Both the position numbers and the translations under genes were made by a program. From Pseudomonas sp. H3(2019) (lineage in GTDB: Bacteria; Pseudomonadota; Gammaproteobacteria; Pseudomonadales; Pseudomonadaceae), in contig NZ_VMSG01000025.1 of NCBI RefSeq assembly GCF_007713465.1, forward strand, positions 31,745 through 95,744: 64,000 nucleotides of DNA, in the 5' to 3' direction. The notes under the pieces were generated by a model. The model was given only the letters and a program-made list of their open reading frames with translations, searched no databases and had not been told where the DNA came from. Numbering within the stretch: position 1 is the first letter of the stretch; every line of letters begins with the position of its first letter. Shown here in pieces: positions 42,939 through 50,669 of the stretch.

Positions 42939-43137
42939 GGGCTTTCCAGAAGAAGGTGCTCGGCGCGACGCGCCAATTATGGCGCGACAGGGTGCGCGAA
43001 TCGGCGCGGGCTGTCGCGATCTATATCAAGTAAAGCATGAAGTAACGTAGAGCCGCGCGATGAGGAGAACCTTGCCAGGCGCTTCGGAGTAGCCGCTTGC
43101 GGTGATACAGTCAGCGTTTTGCGAATAAGGAAACACA

Positions 43138-43476
43138 ATGCGTATTTTGATGGTGGCGCTGGCTGGCGTGTTGCTGGCGGGTTGCGCGGGATCGACGATG
43201 AAAGAAGCGCGCTCCCAGAGCCCCTACAAGACGCTCGCCTCGAACAAGCCTGATCTGGTCGTCGCCCAGTGCGTGCAGTTTGCCTGGCAGGACGAGGCGG
43301 TGTTCGGTGTCGACGCCAGTGGCTACCTGCAACCCGGCGAAACCGGCGGCTTCACTGTTTACACCCGTTCAGCCGAATCTTTTATCGACGTGCAAGGCGG
43401 CGCATTGAAGTACTACGCCACTCAGGACAACTGGGTTGCCAAGCGCCGACTGGCAGCACTGGCAACCTGTCTGTGA
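43138..43476 (+). CDS. Small lipoprotein
   Basis: The 112-aa product has a clear lipobox (VLLAGC, acylated Cys near residue 18) followed by about 90 residues without a recognised domain (PDLVVAQCVQFAWQDEAVFG, GGFTVYTRSAESFIDVQGGA). The ribosome site AAGGA lies 6 bp before the ATG. It is convergent with a GNAT gene. The function is unknown. Confidence 0.8.
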   Translation: MRILMVALAGVLLAGCAGSTMKEARSQSPYKTLASNKPDLVVAQCVQFAWQDEAVFGVDASGYLQPGETGGFTVYTRSAESFIDVQGGALKYYATQDNWVAKRRLAALATCL

Positions 43477-43487
43477 GTCAGTGAGCG

Positions 43488-43931
43488 TCAGGTGTTTGGC
43501 TCGGCGGCAGTCAGGCGTTTCTGAAAAAAGAAGCGCTTGCTGCCCGGCGGGTAATCGGCAATCTGCCCAACCTCGGTAAACCCCAGCTTCTTGTAAAACT
43601 CCGGTGCCTGGAATTCGAAGGTGTCGAGGTAGATCCCAATGCAGTTCTTCTCCCGTGCCAGCTCTTCGGCCATTTGCATCAGCCGTGAGCCGGTGCCTTG
43701 GCCGCGTGCCTGTTCGGGCACCGACAACAAGTCGATGAACATCCATTGGTAAAACAGTTTTGCGTAGAGCCCGCCGAGGATCTCCTCGCTCTGTTCATCA
43801 CGAACCAGCAGGGCGATTTCCTGGTAGTGACCTTCGCCGGCGTGGGCGATGTTGTAGGCGCGCAGGGGGTTGATAATCGCCTGGCGTTCTTCGGGTAACG
43901 GGTTTTGCGACAACTCGATGCGCAGTTTCAT
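43488..43931 (-). CDS. GNAT family N-acetyltransferase
   Basis: The 147-aa protein has the GNAT motif A in IDLLSVPEQARGQGTGSRLM and motif B ending APEFYKKLGFTEVGQIADYP. AAGGA lies 8 bp before the ATG at 43931. The substrate is unknown. Confidence 0.9.
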   Translation of the reverse strand: MKLRIELSQNPLPEERQAIINPLRAYNIAHAGEGHYQEIALLVRDEQSEEILGGLYAKLFYQWMFIDLLSVPEQARGQGTGSRLMQMAEELAREKNCIGIYLDTFEFQAPEFYKKLGFTEVGQIADYPPGSKRFFFQKRLTAAEPNT

Positions 43932-44322
43932 TCGTGACGTCCTTGTAACGGTTTTGGGGGGCAACCGATACCGAGACTACCGCGTGTTGTTAACGAAGTG
44001 AATGCCTGTGGTGCGCACCGTCCGGATGTGAATCGTTCTTATTGCCGGGTTGTGTTGTAGCATTTTTGCCAATCTAAACGTAGGAATTCATACATTTAGC
44101 TGTATGGATGGCCAGTATGTGTTGGGTTTGGTTCAAAAGCGCGATTGAAACGCGAAAAAAGCGGCCATGGACTTCACCTGTCATTCGGTTAGGTTGAAAA
44201 CGTTCCTCAGGAAGGAGCGTTCTTAATCAACGGAGTGAACCTTTTTTGTATCAGCCGTGGCTGCTGCCGTCACTCTGATGGAATACCATGGCGCCCTCTG
44301 ACAACAAAAAGGATGGATTGTC
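43932..44322. other. Intergenic region upstream of nudK
   Basis: This 391-bp non-coding stretch lies between divergent genes. It includes an AT-rich segment near 44070-44110 with a short CATAC-N8-GTATG inverted repeat. I see no gene, RNA or clear promoter pair. Confidence 0.3.
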
Positions 44323-44916
44323 ATGTCGAACACGGCTGAGCGCGTCAACATCATCGACTCCCAGGTGCTGTCCCACGACTGGTACCTGCTCAAGAAAATC
44401 ACCTTCGATTACCAGCGCAACAATGGCGCTTGGCAGCGACAAACCCGCGAGGTCTACGACCGTGGCAATGGTGCCGCCATTCTGCTGTTCAACCGTGCGC
44501 AAAAAACCATCGTACTGACCCGCCAGTTCAGATTGCCGGTCTTCGTCAACGGTCATGACGGCTTGCTGGTTGAAGTGGCTGCGGGGTTGCTGGAAGGCGC
44601 CTCACCGCAAGAACGCATTCGCGCTGAAGCGGAGGAGGAAACCGGCTATCGCGTTCACGACGTACAGAAAGTATTCGAGGCTTACATGAGCCCGGGGTCA
44701 GTAACCGAGAAACTGCATTTCTTTATAGCTGAATATGATGCTGCTTCACGCGTCGGATCGGGGGGTGGGCTTGAGGCGGAAACTGAAGACCTTGAGGTGC
44801 TGGAGCTGAAGTTCGATGAGGCACTCGAGGCGTTTTACAGTGGGCAGATCGTCGACGCGAAAACCATCATGCTGCTGCAGTACGCGGCGATGAAGGATAT
44901 TTTTGCGACGGTTTAG
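44323..44916 (+). CDS. nudK: GDP-mannose pyrophosphatase NudK (Nudix)
   Basis: This 197-aa Nudix hydrolase has a box with the spacing of the ADP-sugar/GDP-mannose subgroup (AAGLLEGASPQERIRAEAEE with ETGYRV). The preceding TRQFRLPVFVNGHDGLLVEV and the later YMSPGSVTEKLHFFIAEYD place it with NudK. The E. coli enzyme hydrolyses GDP-mannose. Confidence 0.87.
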   Translation: MSNTAERVNIIDSQVLSHDWYLLKKITFDYQRNNGAWQRQTREVYDRGNGAAILLFNRAQKTIVLTRQFRLPVFVNGHDGLLVEVAAGLLEGASPQERIRAEAEEETGYRVHDVQKVFEAYMSPGSVTEKLHFFIAEYDAASRVGSGGGLEAETEDLEVLELKFDEALEAFYSGQIVDAKTIMLLQYAAMKDIFATV

Positions 44917-44935
44917 ACCGACGTTTCTGCTGGGC

Positions 44936-44968
44936 AAAAAAAAGCCCGCGGGAGGGTGCGGGCCGAAA
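44936..44968. terminator. Hairpin terminator after nudK
   Basis: The stem GCCCGC / GCGGGC is preceded by eight A. On the minus strand it therefore ends in a T-run; on the nudK strand the following T content is low. It may serve both directions. Confidence 0.5.
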
Positions 44969-45102
44969 GTTTCTTGAATGAGCGGCCGGGAATATAAGCG
45001 CTAGGGGCTGAAATCACTGTGAAAGATGTTTCATATGTACGCCTCGGGTCGTTCGACCGTTCAACCTGTTGAGCCCACAGAATGCCAAGCCGGGTGTAAG
45101 TT

Positions 45103-45114
45103 AGGTCCGGACCT
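45103..45114. repeat. 12-bp perfect palindrome
   Basis: AGGTCCGGACCT lies 14 bp before the Shine-Dalgarno of the following small gene. It could be an operator or chance. Confidence 0.3.
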
Positions 45115-45138
45115 GTCTGTACTCGAATGGAGGTGACT

Positions 45139-45330
45139 ATGAGTACCCCGATGCTTAGCAAAATGCAGATGAACGGTTATCAAGTGGTCAGCGTCAACAG
45201 CGGTCTCTGGAAGGTCTGTACCCGTAACGACCGGCTCGGATCCTTTGGCAGTCGAGAAGAAGCGCTGGCCTATGCCGCGTCATTGCCCGCCCGTGCATCC
45301 AGAACGAAAGCCGTTTCCAATACACAGTGA
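45139..45330 (+). CDS. Conserved small protein of unknown function
   Basis: The 63-aa protein begins MSTPMLSKMQMNGYQVVSVN. A very strong ribosome site (GGAGGTGA) lies 5 bp before the ATG at 45139. The SGLWKVCTRNDRLGSFGSRE segment resembles short beta-beta-alpha stress-induced small proteins, but I do not recognise a family. It ends at a bidirectional terminator. Confidence 0.7.
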   Translation: MSTPMLSKMQMNGYQVVSVNSGLWKVCTRNDRLGSFGSREEALAYAASLPARASRTKAVSNTQ

Positions 45331-45381
45331 GGCGATCATCTGGATGAGTGTGTCGGCCGTTCTTCCAGCCGCCGCAAACGA

Positions 45382-45410
45382 AAAAGAGCCCGCTTTCAGC
45401 GGGCTCTTTT
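45382..45410. terminator. Bidirectional terminator
   Basis: The perfect stem AAAAGAGCCCGC / GCGGGCTCTTTT with a 5-nt loop lies between two convergent small genes. Confidence 0.9.
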
Positions 45411-45411
45411 G

Positions 45412-45612
45412 TCAGGTGTTATCGGTCGACTGAGGTTTGCGTCGATCCTTGCCGGCAGGATTGCCGGTGTTCAGAAGTCTTCTCTCCACCAGTACGTTTT
45501 CAAGTGCCTGGCGGTCTGAAGGTTGCAGCTGATGTTCCCTCTCTTTGAGCTCAAGCAGGATCGGGCTGGACCAAGTGCGGTAGGTCCGCTCGGCCATTCG
45601 AATCGGGTTCAT
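45412..45612 (-). CDS. Small hypothetical protein
   Basis: The 66-aa charged, helical product begins MNPIRMAERTYRTWSSPILL. The ATG at 45612 has GGGAG 6 bp upstream; a longer form from 45660 has no ribosome site. No family is recognised. Confidence 0.6.
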   Translation of the reverse strand: MNPIRMAERTYRTWSSPILLELKEREHQLQPSDRQALENVLVERRLLNTGNPAGKDRRKPQSTDNT

Positions 45613-45703
45613 TTTCGTCTCCCAGACCAAGTGCGCGCTAACAGCGCGACGCGTTTCCATATCGCGAAAATCCTAGTCGAGAAACCTCGGTGTCGCCACC
45701 CGA

Positions 45704-46417
45704 TCAGCCATTGCTTTTGTGATCGCCACTGATGATCTTGCCGATTGGCGTGATGAGATCAGGTCTCTGGTTCTTCACGTTGCCTATCGCCATATCCACC
45801 TTGAACCACTCGAAGGTTTCGGCAGGCTCGCCCTGATGCAACACCATCTGCTCGGCGCTCTCCTTGGGCATTGCCAGGTTGAGCCACTCACGGGCCAACT
45901 CCGGCGACAGCACCACCGGTCGCCGATCATGTAGATCGACCAGGCCACCACCACTGTCGGCGGTGAAAATCACAAAACCATCGTCCTTCTTCGGTTCTCG
46001 GCCACCCGCAGGGTACTGACCAATGGCCGCGCAGAGTATGGGAGCCCGATCCCGGCGCCGGATAAGGTAAGGCTGTTTATTCGGGCCGCCTTCATAAACC
46101 CATTCGAACCAGTTATCGATGGGCACGATGGCGCGGTGCGGCCAGATCGCCCGGAAGAATGAGCCGTGTGCGACTTTCTCGACCCGGGTATTGATGGGGA
46201 CAGAGTTGTCTTTCGACCAGGCCGGTCGCCATCCCCAGCGTACCCGGTCAGCGTGAAGGGTTTCACCTTCGAGGTGAAAGAGCGCGACCTGGGTCGAGGG
46301 CGCGACGTTGTACAGACCCAGAGGCTGGTCGCCCACAGTGTTGATCAGGGCATTGGGCATGCTCAGCGCCGCGACGAAGTCGTGGATGCCTCGGTACTGC
46401 GAAAGTCTTCCACACAT
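45704..46417 (-). CDS. yedK: SOS-response-associated peptidase YedK (HMCES family)
   Basis: YedK forms a thiazolidine crosslink with abasic sites in single-stranded DNA through its cysteine 2, which is present after the initiator Met (MCGRLSQY). The glutamate loop IDNWFEWVYEG and the catalytic histidine region VDLHDRRPVVLSPE are visible. GGAGG lies 8 bp before the ATG at 46417. The 237-aa length is normal. Confidence 0.95.
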   Translation of the reverse strand: MCGRLSQYRGIHDFVAALSMPNALINTVGDQPLGLYNVAPSTQVALFHLEGETLHADRVRWGWRPAWSKDNSVPINTRVEKVAHGSFFRAIWPHRAIVPIDNWFEWVYEGGPNKQPYLIRRRDRAPILCAAIGQYPAGGREPKKDDGFVIFTADSGGGLVDLHDRRPVVLSPELAREWLNLAMPKESAEQMVLHQGEPAETFEWFKVDMAIGNVKNQRPDLITPIGKIISGDHKSNG

Positions 46418-46701
46418 TGGAAAATCCTCCGGTGGAGCTTTCAGCTTAGCCGAGTCGCGCCGGGGGTGAGGTAGTGGATCTATAAACTCGCTAAGACACG
46501 CAGGTCGGCTGCCTTCAGGCTTGAGTCGCGAGTGTCTGACCCGTCCATCAGATGGTCGAGGACCGGATCGGCGGAGACCTGCCACCACTGGCGAATATCG
46601 GGGTTAAGGCGTCCGAATCTGGAGGACCAGTCTCGCCAACCAACTGCTACGCTTTTTAGGCGCTATCAAATCAATGGCCGAACAAGAAGAGGTCCGAATC
46701 C

Positions 46702-47226
46702 ATGGGTAGCACCGAAGGTTTGGTTCAACAGCATACAGCTGGCTGGCGCTTCAAGGTGGGCATCGTCATTATCTGTTTGATGCTGGGATCCTGGCTGATG
46801 GTGCCGCTCGCCGCAGTGGCTGATGTGCCTGGCTCAAAGATCGCGGCGCTGACCGGCGTCCTGTTTATCAGCAACAAGGTCCTGTTGATCCTGGTCATCG
46901 CGGTCATGGGAAAGTCTGGTTTTCAGCAGTTGAAACGCAGCCTGTTCGGTTACGTGGCCGCGCTTGCGCCCAGCACAGAGTTCGAAGTAGGTCCCGCTCG
47001 TCACAGAATCGGCCTGGTCATGTTCTGCCTGCCGCTGATCTCATCCTTCCTTGAACCCTACATCGATAACATCTGGCCTGGGCTCAGACCGAATATCTGG
47101 CAGCTGCAGCTGTTGGGCGACGCGATGTTGGTCGGCAGCTTTTTCGTGTTGGGTGGAAATTTCTGGGAGAAGGTGCGCGCACTGTTTATCCGAACCGCAC
47201 GGGTCAGCAACTCAAGCGCTGCCTGA
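46702..47226 (+). CDS. Four-helix membrane protein (transporter-suffix-like)
   Basis: The 174-aa integral membrane protein has hydrophobic segments at about residues 18-40, 48-70, 103-120 and 135-155. FISNKVLLILVIAVMGKSGF and GLVMFCLPLISSFLEPYID resemble the transporter-suffix domain annotated in pseudomonads. The function is unknown. It is convergent with a TetR gene 27 bp away. Confidence 0.75.
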   Translation: MGSTEGLVQQHTAGWRFKVGIVIICLMLGSWLMVPLAAVADVPGSKIAALTGVLFISNKVLLILVIAVMGKSGFQQLKRSLFGYVAALAPSTEFEVGPARHRIGLVMFCLPLISSFLEPYIDNIWPGLRPNIWQLQLLGDAMLVGSFFVLGGNFWEKVRALFIRTARVSNSSAA

Positions 47227-47253
47227 GATCGAATTGAATCTGCGGTGTATTTT

Positions 47254-47868
47254 TCAGGCAACCTTTATCTGAATATCTGGCAGATCACCGGAAGTGTGAG
47301 CCAGCAAACGATCAATGGCGCCGGTCAGCAAGTTCTCCAACAATTCGTTGCGCTCCCGATCATCCAGCGGGTGCAGCGCCAGCCAGCTGGGTGCGCTGTT
47401 GAGCATGCTGGCAATGGTGTGCCCGGCTGCCAGTAGCCCTTGTTCACTGAATCGAGGCGAGGGGCAGAGGAGCATCAGCAATTGCCGTTCGTAGTGTTCC
47501 TGCAACTGCCGGACACGCGCTTGCTGATCTTCGTTGAGGCAACCGCTGTCGCGCTCCACCAGGCGAAAATGCCAGGGCATTTCCCGATGCAGGTTCAGGT
47601 GCGCATGGATGACGTTGTGCAGGCTACTGTGCAGGTCTCGCGACTGTCGCTCGAGGCGTCCGAGGGTTGCCAGCAGCTCCTCGTAAAATTCTTCGATGAG
47701 GTCGAGCAGCAAGTGCTGCTTGCTCGGGTAATGGTGATACAGCGAGCCTGGGGCAAGCCCCAGGAAGGCTGCCAGTTCACGCATGCCGACCTGGCCAAAA
47801 CCCTTGCTGGCGAACAGCTCCAGAGCCTTGTCGCGGCTCTCGGCGAAGCGTGAGCAACGCTCAGCCAT
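47254..47868 (-). CDS. TetR family transcriptional regulator
   Basis: The 204-aa regulator has an N-terminal helix-turn-helix (GFGQVGMRELAAFLGLAPGS with LYHHYPSKQHLL) and a helical ligand domain. It starts within the last 8 bp of the adjacent 3-hydroxyacyl-CoA dehydrogenase gene and probably controls that acyl-CoA locus. The ATG at 47868 begins MAERCSRFAESRDKAL. Confidence 0.9.
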   Translation of the reverse strand: MAERCSRFAESRDKALELFASKGFGQVGMRELAAFLGLAPGSLYHHYPSKQHLLLDLIEEFYEELLATLGRLERQSRDLHSSLHNVIHAHLNLHREMPWHFRLVERDSGCLNEDQQARVRQLQEHYERQLLMLLCPSPRFSEQGLLAAGHTIASMLNSAPSWLALHPLDDRERNELLENLLTGAIDRLLAHTSGDLPDIQIKVA

Positions 47869-48712
47869 AGGTAAGGAAACCGCGGCCGGTCTTGCGCCCC
47901 AGATAACCGGCCGCGACCATTTCCTTGAGCAGCGGAGCGGGGCGGTACTTGCTGTCGTTGAAGCCGTCGTAGAAGGCCTGCATGATCGCCAGCAAGGTAT
48001 CCAGGCCAATCAGGTCGGCCAGCGCCAGCGGACCTATCGGCTGATTGCAGCCCAGACGCATGCCCGCATCGATGTCTTCGGCGCTGGCCAGGCCTTCCTG
48101 GAACACCAGGATCGCTTCGTTGATCATCGGCACCAGAATCCGGTTCACCACGAAGCCCGGACGGTTACCGGCGGTGATCGCGGTCTTGCCCAGGCGTTGC
48201 GCCAGTTCCAGGGCCAGGGTGTGCGTGGCGTCGCTGGTTTGCAGGCCGCGAATCACTTCGATCAACCCCATGACAGGCACCGGGTTGAAGAAGTGCAGGC
48301 CGATGAAACGGGCCGGCGAACTGACGCTGGCGGCAAGCTCGGTGATCGACAGCGATGAGGTGTTGGAGGCAATCACGCAGTCGGTGCTGACCTGAGCGGC
48401 GATCTGTTGCAGCACCCGCAGTTTCAGTTCGAGGTTTTCGGTTGCGGCCTCGATCACCAACTGAACGTCGTGCAGGGTGGCGTAGTCGGTGCTGGTGCGG
48501 ATCCTGTCCAATGCCGCGAGCTTTTGTTCCTCGGTCAGCAACGCCTTGACGACCTGCCGGTCGAGGTTCTTGCCCACGGTCGCCAGCGCTTTTTGCAGGG
48601 CGCTGTCGGAGATGTCCAGCAAGGTCACGTTGAAACCGGCCAGTGCGCAGATTTGCGCAATGCCGTTGCCCATGGTGCCGGCGCCGATGACGCCAATGTT
48701 CAGCAGATTCAT
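47861..48712 (-). CDS. 3-hydroxybutyryl-CoA/3-hydroxyacyl-CoA dehydrogenase
   Basis: The 283-aa NAD-dependent enzyme has the N-terminal dinucleotide loop IGVIGAGTMGNGIAQICALA, the catalytic region GLHFFNPVPVMGLIEVIRG with the active histidine, and the C-terminal domain GNRPGFVVNRILVPMINEA. It acts in short-chain beta-oxidation or acetoacetyl-CoA metabolism. The ATG at 48712 has GAAGG 8 bp upstream. The leader just upstream encodes the broken C-terminus of a thiolase, so a former thiolase-dehydrogenase operon has lost its first gene. Confidence 0.93.
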   Translation of the reverse strand: MNLLNIGVIGAGTMGNGIAQICALAGFNVTLLDISDSALQKALATVGKNLDRQVVKALLTEEQKLAALDRIRTSTDYATLHDVQLVIEAATENLELKLRVLQQIAAQVSTDCVIASNTSSLSITELAASVSSPARFIGLHFFNPVPVMGLIEVIRGLQTSDATHTLALELAQRLGKTAITAGNRPGFVVNRILVPMINEAILVFQEGLASAEDIDAGMRLGCNQPIGPLALADLIGLDTLLAIMQAFYDGFNDSKYRPAPLLKEMVAAGYLGRKTGRGFLTYG

Positions 48713-48728
48713 CTTCATGTCCTTCTCG

Positions 48729-48806
48729 TCAAACCCGTTCGAACAACACGGCGATGCCTTGGCCGCCACCAATGCACAAATATCGGAAGGGTTCATGTGG
48801 TTTTCC
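48729..48806 (-). pseudogene. Remnant of thiolase (acetyl-CoA acyltransferase) C-terminus
   Basis: In the frame ending at the TGA at 48729-48731 the minus strand reads FRYLCIGGGQGIAVLFERV, the C-terminal catalytic-cysteine motif (C-x-G-G-G-x-G) of thiolases followed by a normal thiolase ending. Nothing upstream continues the gene, and a divergent araC-family gene starts within 130 bp. The first roughly 370 codons have therefore been deleted. Confidence 0.75.
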
Positions 48807-48929
48807 TGAAAGAGGTCTTTTTTGTTGGGCACGAGTCTAGAATCAGCAACGCCGCTGGCCTATGCCGGAACTGTTCAACGGTGATGGCGTTTTTTGCCAC
48901 TTTCAGATGCTGAGGAGAGAGACGATCAC

Positions 48930-49952
48930 ATGCGGGAAACGGATTCGGTGGCGGTCTACTTCATGTATCCAATGATCCATGCCCTGCGTGAAAATCCGCA
49001 GCGTCTGCGGTCGGTACTTGAGCAGGTGGGAATCGATCCGGCACTGATGGATCAGCCTACGGCACGGGTGCCGGCCAGTGCTTTTGCGGCGTTATGGCTG
49101 GTGCAGATTCGTGAGCTGAACGACGAGTTCTTTCAGCTGGACTCCCACGGCATGCCGCCGGGCAGTTTCGCCTTGATCTGTCGGGCACTGATTCAGGAGC
49201 CGACGCTGGAAAAAGCCATGTGTCAGTGCCTGGCCAATTTCGGCCTGTTCCTGCGGGATTTTCGCGGCACGTTAACGGTGCGCGGCAAGCGTGCAGTCAT
49301 CAGCTTGCAGACTCAGGTGCAAAACAGCGACGTCGCGCATTTCGGTGAAGAGACGTTCCTGGTGTTGATGATCAGTCTGCTGTGCTGGCTGGGCGGGCGG
49401 CGCATTCCCATCGATCGTGCGGACTTTCGTCATGAGCGGTTGTCGCTCAATGATGATTCAATGCTCTGGGGTGCCAACCTGACCTTTGGTGCCGAGCGCA
49501 CCGAGATCGAGTTCGACAGCCGTTATCTGCAATTGCCGGTGGTTCAGGACCTTGCTTCACTCAAGGCATTTTTGCGCAGTGCGCCGCAGTGGCTGGTGAT
49601 TCGTTTCCGTAACCAGCATGGTCTGGCATCGCAGGTTCATCAGCGTTTGCGCAACAGCCATTACAGCCAATGGCCGACCCTGGAGGCGTTCTCGATCGAA
49701 CAGCATTTGAGCCCCAGCACCGTTCGCCGAAAACTGGAGCGTGAAGGCTGTTCATTTCAGGAGATCAAGGACGAAGTACGCCGCGGTGTTGCCTTTGAAC
49801 AGCTGCGTCAGAGCCAATCGAGCATCACTGCGATTGCCGAACAGATCGGGTTTCAGGAGCCCAGCGCGTTCCATCGGGCGTTCAAGAAGTGGACCGGTGA
49901 AAGTCCGGGGCGTTACCGGGCGAGGTTTCAGGGCAAGCGCGTCGATGCCTGA
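48930..49952 (+). CDS. AraC family regulator
   Basis: The 340-aa protein has an N-terminal arabinose-binding-like domain of the OruR/ArgR-type group (FMYPMIHALRENPQRLRSVL). The C-terminal double helix-turn-helix includes SITAIAEQIGFQEPSAFHRA followed by FKKWTGESPGRYR. The ATG at 48930 is preceded by GAGGAGAG. It is divergent from the dehydrogenase gene, which it may regulate. Confidence 0.92.
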   Translation: MRETDSVAVYFMYPMIHALRENPQRLRSVLEQVGIDPALMDQPTARVPASAFAALWLVQIRELNDEFFQLDSHGMPPGSFALICRALIQEPTLEKAMCQCLANFGLFLRDFRGTLTVRGKRAVISLQTQVQNSDVAHFGEETFLVLMISLLCWLGGRRIPIDRADFRHERLSLNDDSMLWGANLTFGAERTEIEFDSRYLQLPVVQDLASLKAFLRSAPQWLVIRFRNQHGLASQVHQRLRNSHYSQWPTLEAFSIEQHLSPSTVRRKLEREGCSFQEIKDEVRRGVAFEQLRQSQSSITAIAEQIGFQEPSAFHRAFKKWTGESPGRYRARFQGKRVDA

Positions 49953-49965
49953 TGTGTACCTGGCC

Positions 49966-49992
49966 AAAACGCCACTCATCGAGTGGCGTGTT
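49966..49992. terminator. Convergent terminator
   Basis: The stem CGCCACT / AGTGGCG with loop CATCG is preceded by AAAA, so the minus-strand reading ends in TTTT. It separates araC from the VOC gene. Confidence 0.65.
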
Positions 49993-50029
49993 GGCGCATG
50001 GCCGGTCGAGCGCAACGAAAAGACCGGTA

Positions 50030-50452
50030 TCAGTGTGCTTGCTGGTCTGCTTCGCAATTGACCATCCATGGCACCCCGAAACGGTCAACCAGCATACCGA
50101 AGCGTGCGGCCCAGAACGTCGCCTCCAGCGGCATTTGAATGGTGCCCTGGTCCGCCAGTGCGGTAAAAATTCGCTCGGCTTCAGCGATGCTGGTGACATT
50201 CAGCGAAACAGAGCAACCGCTGATGCCGTGGTAGGGCCGCTCGGGTGTGGTGTCGGACCCCATGAGGACCTGGTCGCCGACAGCCAGCCGGGTATGGATA
50301 ATTCGGTCATGGCAACTCGCTGGCATGTGATCGTGAGCTGGCGATTCGCCGAAGGTCATCATTATTTCAAGGGTGCCGTGCAGGCATTGCGCATAGAAGG
50401 TGAAGGCTGCTTTGCAATCACCGTTGAAGATCAGGTAGGGATTGATTTTCAT
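50030..50452 (-). CDS. VOC superfamily protein (PhnB-like)
   Basis: The 140-aa protein resembles PhnB/YjdN glyoxalase-fold proteins: MKINPYLIFNGDCKAAFTFY, RIIHTRLAVGDQVLMGSDTT, and the end FWAARFGMLVDRFGVPWMVN. No enzymatic role is established for this group. The ATG at 50452 is chosen because family similarity begins there. Confidence 0.88.
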   Translation of the reverse strand: MKINPYLIFNGDCKAAFTFYAQCLHGTLEIMMTFGESPAHDHMPASCHDRIIHTRLAVGDQVLMGSDTTPERPYHGISGCSVSLNVTSIAEAERIFTALADQGTIQMPLEATFWAARFGMLVDRFGVPWMVNCEADQQAH

Positions 50453-50624
50453 CGTCAGCTCCAGCAACGCAGAGGGAAAGGGCAGTATTTGTTCCTGCAT
50501 GCCCGCGTGGATAAACCATGGGAAAGACGTTCAGCTATCGAGTAGCCGGGTGCTAATTATGGCTGACAGGCGTCGTTTTTTTAGATGATTTTGTTTGCTG
50601 CGGGCGAGCGTTATGACTGAAGGA

Positions 50625-50655
50625 CAAAAGATCGCAGGGGGCATTGCGCCCCCTG
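50625..50655 (-). terminator. Rho-independent terminator of the radical SAM gene
   Basis: The stem CAGGGGGC / GCCCCCTG is followed on the minus strand by CGATCTTTTG, just beyond the maturase gene. Confidence 0.7.
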
Positions 50656-50669
50656 GTATTGAGGTCTCG

